From NCBI GenBank assembly GCA_020636845.1, contig JACJXD010000006.1:123397-187396 (forward strand): a DNA stretch of 64,000 nucleotides, in the 5' to 3' direction. Under the pieces are notes generated by a model. It ran no database searches. It was given only the letters and a program-made list of their open reading frames with translations, and was not told where the DNA came from. Each line of letters opens with the position of its first letter. Position 1 is the stretch's first letter. The DNA is from Bacteroidales bacterium. GTDB taxonomy: Bacteria; Bacteroidota; Bacteroidia; Bacteroidales; Tenuifilaceae. Positions 1-8,083 of this stretch are shown piece by piece. The position numbers and the translations under genes were made by a program.

Positions 1-152
1 TAAAGTGTTTATTTTCAGCGTACTTTAACAAAATGCAATTTAGTTAAAATCGGTTATCATCGGTTAATGTTGTTCAAATTTTTTTTGCACATGTCCAAAG
101 AATGGCAAAATTTCGAATCATTTGCCATATTTGTATAAATAAAAGAGTAAAA

Positions 153-1295
153 ATGGAGAGTGTGCTTTTAATTCTGTTTTATGTTTTTGCCCCTATCGTA
201 ATTCTGCATTTATGTCATAAATTTCCATTTGTAAATAAGTTGGGTGCAGTATTTATTGCTTATATAGTTGGCTTAATTCTTGGAAACATCAACATACTTC
301 CGTCCAATGCTTCGGTAATTCAGGATTGGGTAATGTCCATAACCATTCCTTTGGCCATTCCGTTGCTACTTTTTTCATCAAACTTAAAGCAGTGGAAGTC
401 CATGGCCCGAAACGGCTTTATTGCTTTGGGTATTGGCGTTTTTTCGGTTGTTTTGCTGGTGTTTGTAGGTTTTTTTCTATTTAAGGGGAAAGGGATGGGC
501 GACCTTTGGAAGGTAGCCGGAATGCTGATTGGCGTATATACAGGCGGAACACCCAATTTGGCTTCGCTTAAAATGATGCTTAACGTCGATGCCGATGTAT
601 ATATTCTTACGCATACTTACGATATGGTTGTATCGACCGTTTACCTTGCTTTTTTAATTGCAGTGGGGAAGCGCTTTTTTGGTGCATTCTTGCCAAAGTT
701 TTCGAATAATCAAATTCCTGAGCCGGAATATACGAATGGTTCCGACCCCTTTTGGGGAATTTTCAAAAAGGAAACCTTTATTCCGCTTCTTAAAGCGTAT
801 GGCGTTGCTATTTTAATATTTGCCATTGGGGGCGGCTTGTCGATGTTGGTTGGAAAGGAGCAGCAGGTGGTCGTTGTAATTTTGGTTATAACAACGTTAA
901 GCATATTGGCCTCAACCATACCGGCAATAAACTCGATAGATAAAACTTACGAATCCGGTATGTACCTGATTCTGATTTTCAGTATTGCCGTTGCATCTAT
1001 GGCCGATATAAGTAAGTTTGCCGGGTTAACTCCGGGTTTGTTTGGCTATATCACCCTAGTTGTTTTTGGCTCGTTGGTGTTTCAGGTACTCTTCGGAAAG
1101 TTGTTTAAAATTGATGTTGATACAACCATTATTACATCTACTGCCTTGGTTTGCTCACCGCCGTTTGTCCCTGTTGTTGCAGCGGCAATTGGTAATAAAA
1201 GAATTATTGTAACGGGCATTACTGTTGGAATAATTGGTTATGCAATAGGTAATTACCTGGGCTTTGCAATAGCCGAGTTTTTAAAGTATTATTAG
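153..1295 (+). CDS. DUF819 family integral membrane protein
   Basis: A 380-residue, very hydrophobic protein with about ten membrane segments, matching the DUF819 family (YjcL-like) of inner-membrane proteins of unknown substrate. Recognisable family features are the stretch IPLAIPLLLFSSNLKQW near residues 65-80, the glycine-rich VYTGGTPNLASLKMML segment, and a late SPPFVPVVAAAIG helix; the overall shape is that of a transporter with inverted halves, but no transport substrate is established. The frame is open from an ATG at 102, but that adds a basic 17-residue head, whereas the ATG at 153 starts directly at the first membrane helix, so I prefer 153. It stands alone, followed by about 300 bp of non-coding DNA. 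Family assignment is firm; function is unknown. Confidence 0.85.
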   Translation: MESVLLILFYVFAPIVILHLCHKFPFVNKLGAVFIAYIVGLILGNINILPSNASVIQDWVMSITIPLAIPLLLFSSNLKQWKSMARNGFIALGIGVFSVVLLVFVGFFLFKGKGMGDLWKVAGMLIGVYTGGTPNLASLKMMLNVDADVYILTHTYDMVVSTVYLAFLIAVGKRFFGAFLPKFSNNQIPEPEYTNGSDPFWGIFKKETFIPLLKAYGVAILIFAIGGGLSMLVGKEQQVVVVILVITTLSILASTIPAINSIDKTYESGMYLILIFSIAVASMADISKFAGLTPGLFGYITLVVFGSLVFQVLFGKLFKIDVDTTIITSTALVCSPPFVPVVAAAIGNKRIIVTGITVGIIGYAIGNYLGFAIAEFLKYY

Positions 1296-1328
1296 TTTCA
1301 AGTCGTTTTCGAACAATTATAAACTTGA

Positions 1329-1344
1329 ACCATTATATAATGGT
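1329..1344. repeat. 16-bp perfect palindrome after the DUF819 gene
   Basis: ACCATTATATAATGGT is a perfect inverted repeat lying 34 nt past the DUF819 stop. It could be a weak stem-loop at the 3' end of the transcript, although no T tract follows directly, or a protein-binding site. It is AT-rich, so part of the symmetry may be chance. Confidence 0.4.
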
Positions 1345-1405
1345 GTTGGATTGATTTTGTCTTTTTTGAACTCTTAATTTTTCTGTTGAATAAAAAAAGT
1401 TGAGT

Positions 1406-1428
1406 TGCAGTAATCCGAGTTTACTGCA
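1406..1428. repeat. 8-bp inverted repeat in the DUF819-ferredoxin gap
   Basis: TGCAGTAA at 1406-1413 is matched by TTACTGCA at 1421-1428 around a 7-nt spacer. It lies in the 303-bp gap between the DUF819 and ferredoxin genes, about 90 bp upstream of the palindromic operator, and lacks a T tract. It may be a second regulator site. Apart from the palindromes and the promoter, I see nothing else in this gap. Confidence 0.35.
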
Positions 1429-1514
1429 GGTAGTTTTAGTGTGATTTCAACCGAAGTTGCTACAATTTCCTTGTCCATAACGTGTAGTATTTTTTTGAGA
1501 AAAAAACTAGAGTT

Positions 1515-1530
1515 TGTAACATATGTTACA
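1515..1530. promoter_or_regulatory. CRP/FNR-type palindromic operator upstream of ferredoxin-hcp
   Basis: TGTAACATATGTTACA is a perfect 16-bp palindrome with the half-site spacing of CRP/FNR-family regulators. Its centre is about 43 bp upstream of the start site predicted from the -7 box at 1552-1559, which is where class II activators of this family sit. Genes for Hcp are commonly controlled by HcpR, a CRP/FNR-family nitrosative-stress regulator, so HcpR is the natural candidate; that name is inference, and no regulator gene lies in the window. Confidence 0.7.
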
Positions 1531-1551
1531 TTCTGTGGAGCGAGGTTGCCA

Positions 1552-1559
1552 TAATTTTG
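1552..1559 (+). promoter_or_regulatory. -7 box of the ferredoxin-hcp promoter
   Basis: TAATTTTG matches the Bacteroidota -7 consensus TAnnTTTG. It lies 22 bp downstream of the palindromic operator and predicts a transcript start near 1566, leaving a leader of about 33 nt before the ferredoxin ATG at 1599. Confidence 0.6.
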
Positions 1560-1598
1560 TCTTGAGAGTTAGATGTCAGATAATAAATAACCGACAGT

Positions 1599-2513
1599 AT
1601 GAAACGAGACATTATTACGATTGACAGGGGAAAATGCACGGGATGCGGAATATGTGTAGGCGGATGCCACGAAGGAGCCTTGCAGTTAATCGATGGGAAA
1701 GCGGTTCTTGTTAGCGAACTCATGTGCGATGGACTTGGTGCTTGTGTAGGCGATTGTCCCGAAGGGGCTATAACGATTGAACATCGAGAGGCAGAGGCTT
1801 ACGACGAGTCTGTTACCATTGACAAAATGGTTAGTAATGGTAAGAACACGGTAATTGCTCATTTGAAACATCTTAAGGATTACAATGAGAAGGAGTATTT
1901 GCGTCAGGGTGTAGAGTGGCTGCTTGCCAATAGAAGCAACCTTAACTTTAATCTGGACGAAGTTATGCAGGAGGTTCACAACCATTCTAAGAAGGATGCT
2001 TGTGGATGTGGGCATCAAGAGTCCGTGCATACGCAGCATCAACATCATGGAGAAGGTTGTCCCGGCTCGGCGGCAAGAAGTTTTGGTAACAAAACGGTAA
2101 TGGAACATGGCCCTCAAATGGTTTCGGGAAAGTCCGAGTTAGCACATTGGCCTGTTCAACTTCACTTAATTAATCCGCAATCGGGCCATTTTCGTGGTTC
2201 GAATTTACTGTTGGCTGCTGATTGTGTGGCTTTTTCGCTCGGAAATTTTCATGGCGATTTTTTAAAGGGAAAAACTTTAGCAATTGCTTGTCCAAAGTTG
2301 GATACCAACAAGGAGTCGTATATCGAAAAAATCACCTCGTTAATCGATGATGCACAGGTCGATACCATTACCGTAATGAGGATGGAAGTTCCCTGTTGCG
2401 GAGGGTTGCTTCAACTTGCAAAAGTAGCAATGGAAAATGCTAAACGTAAAGTTCCCATTAAAATGATTACCGTGGGGATTCAAGGTGATATTCTGGAATC
2501 AACTTGGGTATGA
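1599..2513 (+). CDS. 4Fe-4S ferredoxin-like protein linked to Hcp
   Basis: A 304-residue protein with an N-terminal dicluster ferredoxin domain. The first motif is complete (C13, C16, C19, C23). The second reads CDGLGACVGDC (C43, C49, C53), so the middle cysteine of a normal CxxCxxC is replaced by leucine 46 and the second cluster must use another ligand or be three-iron. Residues about 128-155 are rich in His and Cys (HxH pairs, CGCGH, HQHHGEGC) and look metal-binding. The C-terminal part carries a conserved VPCCGG. Lying 102 nt upstream of hcp on the same strand and behind the palindromic operator, it is probably the electron donor or partner of Hcp; this role is inferred from context. Similar ferredoxins next to hcp occur in other anaerobes. 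Confidence 0.85.
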   Translation: MKRDIITIDRGKCTGCGICVGGCHEGALQLIDGKAVLVSELMCDGLGACVGDCPEGAITIEHREAEAYDESVTIDKMVSNGKNTVIAHLKHLKDYNEKEYLRQGVEWLLANRSNLNFNLDEVMQEVHNHSKKDACGCGHQESVHTQHQHHGEGCPGSAARSFGNKTVMEHGPQMVSGKSELAHWPVQLHLINPQSGHFRGSNLLLAADCVAFSLGNFHGDFLKGKTLAIACPKLDTNKESYIEKITSLIDDAQVDTITVMRMEVPCCGGLLQLAKVAMENAKRKVPIKMITVGIQGDILESTWV

Positions 2514-2615
2514 TTTACGTGAGGAGTTAAACGAAAAACAAATCACGATTTTACTTACGATTTTCGATTTAGCAAATACAATCAACTATTTACTAATAAC
2601 TAAAAATAAGAAATC

Positions 2616-4262
2616 ATGAGCATGTTCTGTTTTCAATGCCAAGAGGCAGCAAAAGGCACAGGTTGCACAATTAAGGGCGTCTGCGGAAAGTCCGACGATC
2701 TGGCAAATATGATGGACCTGTTAATGTTCGTAACAAAGGGCGTATGCGTTTATAGCGTTGCGCTCCGCGAACAGAAAGGATACGAAAATTCTGAGGTAAA
2801 TAAGTTTGTATTCGATAGCTTATTTACCACTATTACCAATGCAAACTTTGATAAGAAGGTTATTGAGAATCGGGTAACGAAAGGGTTAGAGTTACGCGAT
2901 ATGCTTAAAGGTGAAGCCGCAAAGCAGGGTGCTAAAGTTGACACATCGTTCGACGGGGCAACTTGGACAGCACGACCAGAACTGTACGAGGCAAAATCGG
3001 TAGCAGTAGGTGTGCTGACGGAGGCAAACGAGGATATTCGTTCGTTGAAGGAGCTTATTACTTACGGAGTAAAAGGAATGGCTGCTTATGTAGAACACGC
3101 GTACAATTTGGGCTACGAGGATGCTATAAACCACGCTTTTATGCAAAAGGCCCTTGTGGATATCACAAAGAATTTGTCGGTGGACGAGTTGGTCAACCTT
3201 ACTCTCGAAACCGGTAAATTCGGAGTAAGCGCAATGGCTTTGCTCGATAAGGCTAATACAAGTAGTTACGGAAATCCTGAAATTACAAGGGTTAACCTTG
3301 GGGTGCGAAACAACCCGGGAATACTTATTAGCGGTCACGATTTAAAGGATATGGAGGAGTTGCTTGCCCAAACCGAAGGAACTGGCGTTGATGTTTATAC
3401 ACATAGCGAAATGCTTCCGGCAAATTACTACCCTGCATTTAAAAAGTATAAACATTTTGTAGGAAATTACGGTAGCAGTTGGTGGCATCAGCGGGAGGAT
3501 TTCGAAACCTTCAATGGTCCCATTCTCTTCACCACAAACTGTATTGTTCCGCCTGCAAGTAATGCAACTTATAAGGATAGGGTATTTACTACTGGTGCAG
3601 CGGGGTATCCCGGAAGTAAGCATATTGCCGACCGTGAACCTGGCGAACAAAAGGATTTCTCCGAAATTATTGCCATGGCAAAAAACTGTAAAGCCCCAAT
3701 TGAAATAGAAAAGGGTGAAATTGTTGGTGGATTTGCACACGAGCAGGTTTTTGCACTTGCCGATAAGGTTGTTGATGCCGTAAAGAGCGGCGCCATTCGT
3801 AAGTTTATTGTAATGGCCGGTTGCGATGGCAGAATGAAGGATCGTAATTACTATACCGAATTTGCCCAGAAATTGCCAACGGATACGGTTATTCTAACCG
3901 CGGGTTGCGCAAAGTATCGGTACAATAAACTTCAATTGGGCGATATAGGTGGAATTCCAAGAGTTCTTGATGCCGGTCAGTGCAACGATTCTTACTCGTT
4001 GGCAGTAATTGCGTTGAAGTTGAAGGAAATATTCCAACTAAACGACATAAACGAGTTACCCATTGCCTACAATATTGCTTGGTACGAGCAAAAAGCGGTA
4101 ATAGTTCTTCTTGCCCTTTTGTATTTAGGCGTAAAAAACATTCACTTAGGTCCGACATTGCCTGCTTTTTTGTCGCCTAATGTGGTAAAAGTTTTAGTGG
4201 AGAATTTTGGTATAGGTGGAATTACCACCGTTGACGAGGATATAAAATTGATGGTAGGATAA
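2616..4262 (+). CDS. hcp: hydroxylamine reductase / hybrid cluster protein
   Basis: A 548-residue hybrid cluster protein (prismane). It carries an iron-sulfur cubane plus the Fe4S2O2 hybrid cluster, reduces hydroxylamine in vitro, and is thought to act in NO or nitrosative-stress defence in the cytoplasm. The N-terminal cysteines C5, C8, C17 and C23 give C-x2-C-x8-C-x5-C, the pattern of the strict-anaerobe class rather than the enterobacterial C-x2-C-x11-C-x6-C. Other family blocks are GHDLKDMEELL, the SSWWHQREDFETFNGPILFTTNC region, GCDGRMKDRNYY, LTAGCAKYRYN and the late GQCNDSYS, which supply hybrid-cluster ligands. It follows the ferredoxin-like gene and shares its probable promoter. A strong terminator follows. 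Confidence 0.97.
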   Translation: MSMFCFQCQEAAKGTGCTIKGVCGKSDDLANMMDLLMFVTKGVCVYSVALREQKGYENSEVNKFVFDSLFTTITNANFDKKVIENRVTKGLELRDMLKGEAAKQGAKVDTSFDGATWTARPELYEAKSVAVGVLTEANEDIRSLKELITYGVKGMAAYVEHAYNLGYEDAINHAFMQKALVDITKNLSVDELVNLTLETGKFGVSAMALLDKANTSSYGNPEITRVNLGVRNNPGILISGHDLKDMEELLAQTEGTGVDVYTHSEMLPANYYPAFKKYKHFVGNYGSSWWHQREDFETFNGPILFTTNCIVPPASNATYKDRVFTTGAAGYPGSKHIADREPGEQKDFSEIIAMAKNCKAPIEIEKGEIVGGFAHEQVFALADKVVDAVKSGAIRKFIVMAGCDGRMKDRNYYTEFAQKLPTDTVILTAGCAKYRYNKLQLGDIGGIPRVLDAGQCNDSYSLAVIALKLKEIFQLNDINELPIAYNIAWYEQKAVIVLLALLYLGVKNIHLGPTLPAFLSPNVVKVLVENFGIGGITTVDEDIKLMVG

Positions 4263-4275
4263 TTGCCTAATTATT

Positions 4276-4312
4276 AACTCTGACAGGATTTTAATTCTGT
4301 CAGAGTTTTTTA
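4276..4312 (+). terminator. Rho-independent terminator of the ferredoxin-hcp unit
   Basis: A perfect 11-bp stem (AACTCTGACAG at 4276-4286 paired with CTGTCAGAGTT at 4297-4307) around a 10-nt loop, followed by a T run, 14 nt past the hcp stop. Confidence 0.9.
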
Positions 4313-4364
4313 TTGCCAAAAGAAATTGATGCGAAAATCATTCATATAACTGTTGAATTTAAAG

Positions 4365-4670
4365 ATGAAAATTGCAACCCTGCATAATGCCGAAAAAGTT
4401 CCTTTTAATCTTGATGGAAGAAAAATGTACAGCGGGGGAAAAACGGAACTTATACACCTTACGCTTAATGTTGGCGACGAAATTGCCGTACATTCAAATC
4501 CCTTCGATGTGATATTTTACATTCTTGAAGGCGAGGGGACTATCTTTTCGGATGGAGAATCGTTACTTGTGCAGGCTAACAGTTGTATCTTTATAGAAAA
4601 GGATAAACCCCGTGGAATTGTAAACTCGGGGAGGGGCGTTCTTAGGGTGTTGGTGGTAAAAATTTTTTAG
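4365..4670 (+). CDS. small cupin-domain protein
   Basis: A 101-residue single-domain cupin. The beta-barrel signature is visible: HLTLNVGDEIAVHSNPFDVIFYILEGEG in pieces around residues 30-58 and the second motif around 75-95 (CIFIEKDKPRGIVNSG). The first motif retains a His and a Glu but the classical HxH is not complete, so metal binding is uncertain. The frame can be opened 12 nt earlier at a TTG, but the ATG at 4365 has the purine-rich AAAG just before it and is preferred. It lies after the hcp terminator and converges with the pseudouridine synthase gene, whose stop is 4 nt away. The substrate or ligand cannot be read from sequence. Confidence 0.75.
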   Translation: MKIATLHNAEKVPFNLDGRKMYSGGKTELIHLTLNVGDEIAVHSNPFDVIFYILEGEGTIFSDGESLLVQANSCIFIEKDKPRGIVNSGRGVLRVLVVKIF

Positions 4671-4674
4671 GTGC

Positions 4675-5580
4675 TTAGAATAGTTTTAGGAATATTCTGG
4701 GAATGGGCGTTTTAAATCGCATGGGTTTATTGCTTACCGGGTGTAAAAATTCGAGTACTTGTGCGTGTAGCCCTAGCCGTCCAATTGGATTTACGGTAGA
4801 ACCGTACTTTTTATCGCCAATTATACAGTGTCCTATGTCCTGCATGTGAACTCGAATTTGATTTTTTCTGCCCGTTTCGAGGTTAACTTTGAGCAGCGAG
4901 TATTGCGCATTCTTTTTTAATACGGTAAAGTGTGTAACGGCTCTTTGTCCTTCTGCAGGATTCTGACTTGAGTGCATAACAAAGGATGCTCCCTCTTTTA
5001 AGTAGGATACTATGGTGCCGGTTTGTTCTACTTCCCCTTCAACTACGGCTAGGTAGGTTCTGTCGATAACCGTTTCATCCCAATTTTTTTGAAGTTTTGT
5101 TTTTACCTGCTCGCTTTTTGCAAATACCATTACCCCCGATGTTTCCCTGTCGATGCGGTGCACAATGAATATTTTGTTTGACGGGTCTTTTTCTTTAACA
5201 TGGCTTCTGAGCATGCTGTATGCCGTCATATCCCTTACCGTTTCGGTTGCTACGGATAAAACTCCGGCCGATTTCTCAATCACAATAATGTATTGGTCTT
5301 CGTAAAGTATTTTAATTCCGGGGTACTGTTTTTCGCGTGGCATTTTGAACCAGCCAACAATTACCTCTTGTCCCGGACGTAACGGATGGTTGTACCATGT
5401 AATAATTTCCCCGTCAACTCTTATTTGCTTATCGTTAAGAAGCGTTTTGAAGTTATCCCGATTTTTACTCGGTATTTGAGCAAGTAGGAATTTCATAAGC
5501 GTAGTGCTTTCCGATACCTTCAGGCAGACTTCCTGCTTCTGCTTAGCATTGAATTTATGAGTATGCCCATTTGCTCCCAT
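4675..5580 (-). CDS. RluA-family 23S/tRNA pseudouridine synthase
   Basis: A 301-residue enzyme with an N-terminal S4 RNA-binding domain (residues about 25-80, including the VDGEIITW and PGQEVIV strands) and a RluA-type catalytic domain. The catalytic HRIDRETSG block, with its essential aspartate, lies near residue 144, preceded by IVIEKSAGVLSV. It isomerises uridine to pseudouridine in rRNA or tRNA; the target site cannot be assigned because RluA, RluC and RluD paralogues share this layout. The ATG at 5580 is 41 nt downstream of a good -7 box on the same strand. It converges on the cupin gene with a 4-nt gap. Confidence 0.9.
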   Translation of the reverse strand: MGANGHTHKFNAKQKQEVCLKVSESTTLMKFLLAQIPSKNRDNFKTLLNDKQIRVDGEIITWYNHPLRPGQEVIVGWFKMPREKQYPGIKILYEDQYIIVIEKSAGVLSVATETVRDMTAYSMLRSHVKEKDPSNKIFIVHRIDRETSGVMVFAKSEQVKTKLQKNWDETVIDRTYLAVVEGEVEQTGTIVSYLKEGASFVMHSSQNPAEGQRAVTHFTVLKKNAQYSLLKVNLETGRKNQIRVHMQDIGHCIIGDKKYGSTVNPIGRLGLHAQVLEFLHPVSNKPMRFKTPIPRIFLKLF

Positions 5581-5620
5581 TTCGTTGATAGCTTAAGTTA
5601 AAACTGATTTTAATAACGGG

Positions 5621-5628
5621 CAAAGATA
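5621..5628 (-). promoter_or_regulatory. -7 box for the pseudouridine synthase gene
   Basis: On the minus strand this reads TATCTTTG, a perfect TAnnTTTG box, 41 nt upstream of the ATG at 5580. It is one of two divergent promoters in the 366-bp gap 5581-5946; apart from these I see no gene in that gap. Confidence 0.6.
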
Positions 5629-5907
5629 TGAAACTGAACGAAGATTGTGGTGTGTTGACAAATAATAATTTCCGAGGAAACAAGTAAAATGAGGAAGAAC
5701 GCTTAAGGTTGGGCTGCTGTATTTTTAAATTCTTTTGCTTGCGAGGAATTGTTTTTCCGTACATTTTTAGTATCAATAGAAAAATCAGATGTCTTGGCTA
5801 CACTTTTAAATAATAGGTTGAGGCTGAACCAAAATATTGCCACATAAACTAACTACCTATCGTCTAATACCCTATTAATAACAATTTCGGATATTTAAAA
5901 AAATATG

Positions 5908-5915
5908 TAGCTTTG
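5908..5915 (+). promoter_or_regulatory. -7 box for the transaldolase-yciO-mobA run
   Basis: TAGCTTTG matches TAnnTTTG and lies 31 nt upstream of the transaldolase ATG at 5947. Confidence 0.6.
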
Positions 5916-5946
5916 CCGTACGAAAACAATTTAATTTTCAAATATT

Positions 5947-6603
5947 ATGAAGTTTTTTATTGACACAGCAAACTTAGACCAAATCCGTGAAGCAAACGAT
6001 TTGGGTGTTCTCGATGGTGTTACCACGAATCCTTCGCTAATGGCTAAGGAAAACATTAAGGGCGAGGCCAACATTAAAAAGCATTACGTTGATATTTGTA
6101 ATATAGTAAAGGGTGATGTTAGCGCCGAGGTTATATCGACCGATTACGAAGGAATGATTCGCGAAGGTAAGGAATTGGCCGCATTGCATCCGCAAATTGT
6201 GGTAAAAGTTCCCTGCATTAAGGATGGTATTAAGGCTATAAAGTATTTTACCGACAATGGCATTCGTACTAATTGCACGTTGGTTTTCTCTGTTGGACAA
6301 GCATTACTTGCTGCAAAAGCCGGAGCAACCTACGTTTCCCCGTTTATTGGTCGTTTGGATGATGTTTCAACCGATGGTGTTGAGCTTATTCGCCAAATTG
6401 TGAACGTTTACAACTACTACGAGTATGGTACAAAGGTATTGGCCGCATCAATTCGTCACACCATGCACATTATTCAGTGCTTGGAAGCTGGTGCCGATGT
6501 TGCAACTTGTCCGCTTAGCGCAATTCTAGGTCTATTGAATCACCCATTAACCGATATCGGATTAAAGAAGTTTTTAGCAGACTATAAAAAAGTTAACGGT
6601 TAA
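5947..6603 (+). CDS. transaldolase, small FSA/TalC-type
   Basis: A 218-residue single-domain TIM barrel of the fructose-6-phosphate aldolase/TalC family. It begins with MKFFIDTANLDQI, carries DGVTTNPSL, and has the Schiff-base lysine K87 in VVKVP. In E. coli FSA a tyrosine near 131 in the APYVNR block is needed for the aldolase reaction; here the equivalent block is SPFIGRLDD with phenylalanine at 133, as in true transaldolases. The likely reaction is therefore transfer of dihydroxyacetone between sugar phosphates in the non-oxidative pentose phosphate pathway. The downstream YciO-type gene starts 1 nt after its stop, implying coupled translation. Confidence 0.93.
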   Translation: MKFFIDTANLDQIREANDLGVLDGVTTNPSLMAKENIKGEANIKKHYVDICNIVKGDVSAEVISTDYEGMIREGKELAALHPQIVVKVPCIKDGIKAIKYFTDNGIRTNCTLVFSVGQALLAAKAGATYVSPFIGRLDDVSTDGVELIRQIVNVYNYYEYGTKVLAASIRHTMHIIQCLEAGADVATCPLSAILGLLNHPLTDIGLKKFLADYKKVNG

Positions 6604-6604
6604 T

Positions 6605-7228
6605 ATGACCGAAAGCGAGTATATAAAACTTTTTCCTGAAAACCTCAACATGCGCGACATTGAACGTATTGTTGAGGTTTTAAAACAGGGTGGTGTTGTT
6701 GTTTACCCTACCGATACCGTGTATGGAATAGGTTGCGATATTACCAACTCAAAGGCGGTGGAACGCATAATTCGAATAAAAGGGTTAAAGCCAAAGGATG
6801 CTCATTTTTCGTTTATCTGTCACGATTTTAGCCAAATTTCCGATTTTGCTAGGGTGGACAATGCTACTTTTAGGTTGATGAAAAAGAATTTGCCGGGTCC
6901 GTTTACGTTTATTATTCCCGGACTAAACAAGGTTCCCGATTATTTTTTGAGTAAGCGTAAGACCGTTGGAATTCGAATCCCTGATAATCCAATCCCTTTG
7001 GAAATTGTAAAGCTGTTGGGGAATCCGATATTAACCACCTCGCTAAAGGACGATGATGAACTTGTTGAGTACACTACCAATCCCGACGATATTTACGCAA
7101 ACTTAAACGGGATGGTTGATATTGTTATTAACGGTGGTGCAGGTCATAACATTCCTTCAACAGTGGTCGATTGCACCGGCGATGAGCCTGTAATTACCCG
7201 GGAGGGGTTAGGCGAGTTAATAGGGTAA
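6605..7228 (+). CDS. YciO/YrdC/Sua5-family protein (threonylcarbamoyl-AMP synthase-like)
   Basis: A 207-residue YrdC-fold protein. The signature VVVYPTDTVYGIGCD lies near residues 33-47, with KKNLPGPFTFI and the late PSTVVDCTGDEPVITREGLG. Length and sequence are closer to YciO of E. coli (206 residues) than to TsaC/YrdC (about 190) or to Sua5 with its extra C-terminal domain. The family makes threonylcarbamoyl-AMP for the t6A37 modification of ANN-decoding tRNAs; YciO-type members are less well defined, so the enzyme could be a paralogue of the main TsaC. It is translationally close to the transaldolase (1 nt) and 49 nt before mobA. Confidence 0.88.
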   Translation: MTESEYIKLFPENLNMRDIERIVEVLKQGGVVVYPTDTVYGIGCDITNSKAVERIIRIKGLKPKDAHFSFICHDFSQISDFARVDNATFRLMKKNLPGPFTFIIPGLNKVPDYFLSKRKTVGIRIPDNPIPLEIVKLLGNPILTTSLKDDDELVEYTTNPDDIYANLNGMVDIVINGGAGHNIPSTVVDCTGDEPVITREGLGELIG

Positions 7229-7277
7229 AAGGACAAATCCTTTATCTTGGCAATCCAAATAGAAATAAAGTAAGTAT

Positions 7278-7898
7278 TTGACTTCTTCCTCTGACATTCA
7301 CCATAAATCGGAAACTCCCGTAACGCTGGCAATTCTTGCCGGAGGCAAGGCATCCCGATTGGGAGGTGTAAGTAAGGCCCTTATCGAAATTAACGGGCAA
7401 TCTTTAATAAGGCGTGTTTACGATTCTCTTGCAGGTTTATTTAGCGAAGTAATTGTTATTTACAACGATTCGTTGCATTTGCCCGTTGAGGCAAAAGTCT
7501 ATTCGGATATTTATAAAGAAACCGGGCCTTTAGGGGGAATACACAGCGCGTTGAAGCACGCAACTTTCCGTGATGTGTTTATTGTTTCGGTTGATATGCC
7601 GTTTGCATCAATGTACATTGCAAACCAAATAGTTTCACGTAGAAGTAAAAATCCCGAGAGCGACATTTTTGTCCCGAAAGTAGGAAAATACGCAGAACCA
7701 TTGTTTGGAATTTACTCAAAGAGTATCATTTCTCAGGTTGAAGATATTTTAAACGGTGAAGGCAAATTTAGCGTTAGCCGATTATTGGAAATGTGTTCAA
7801 CCTGTTTTTTAGAGTTACCCTTAAGCAATGAAGTTGAAAAGGCTTTTTTTAATATTAACACCTACGAGGATTTAATGAGGTTGAAGGTTGGTTTGTAA
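7278..7898 (+). CDS. mobA: molybdenum cofactor guanylyltransferase-like nucleotidyltransferase
   Basis: About 206 residues of the MobA-like NTP-transferase family. The nucleotide-binding signature LAILAGGKASRLGG followed by SKALIEI lies at the N-terminus, with TGPLGGIHSAL (residues about 76-86) and VSVDMPF (the metal-binding aspartate). MobA joins GMP to molybdopterin to make the guanylyl cofactor of DMSO-reductase-type enzymes. No ATG precedes the signature; the start used is TTG at 7278, with a purine-rich AAATAAAGTAAG just upstream. No other molybdenum cofactor gene is in the window, so a related nucleotidyltransferase role cannot be excluded. Confidence 0.8.
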   Translation: MTSSSDIHHKSETPVTLAILAGGKASRLGGVSKALIEINGQSLIRRVYDSLAGLFSEVIVIYNDSLHLPVEAKVYSDIYKETGPLGGIHSALKHATFRDVFIVSVDMPFASMYIANQIVSRRSKNPESDIFVPKVGKYAEPLFGIYSKSIISQVEDILNGEGKFSVSRLLEMCSTCFLELPLSNEVEKAFFNINTYEDLMRLKVGL

Positions 7899-8026
7899 TT
7901 ACATAGAAATGCAGAAAAATCTTCTAAATGATTAAAGCCTAAATGCCTAAATACCTTCTTTAAACCGTTTGCGTTAAAAATTGTTTTAACATTCAATAAT
8001 AAACCTAATCGAATTTCAAATTTCAT

Positions 8027-8034
8027 TACCTTTG
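8027..8034 (+). promoter_or_regulatory. -7 box of the gapA promoter
   Basis: TACCTTTG is a perfect TAnnTTTG box 49 nt upstream of the gapA ATG at 8084, in a 185-bp non-coding gap after mobA. Confidence 0.65.
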
Positions 8035-8083
8035 TTTTTGAAAAAGTAGAAGTATTCTTTTTAAACCTAAATTATACATAATT

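Noticed and set aside
2892..3338. Long minus-strand frame inside hcp
   Set aside because: It lies entirely within a well-recognised gene and its translation shows no domain; it is a shadow of hcp codon use.
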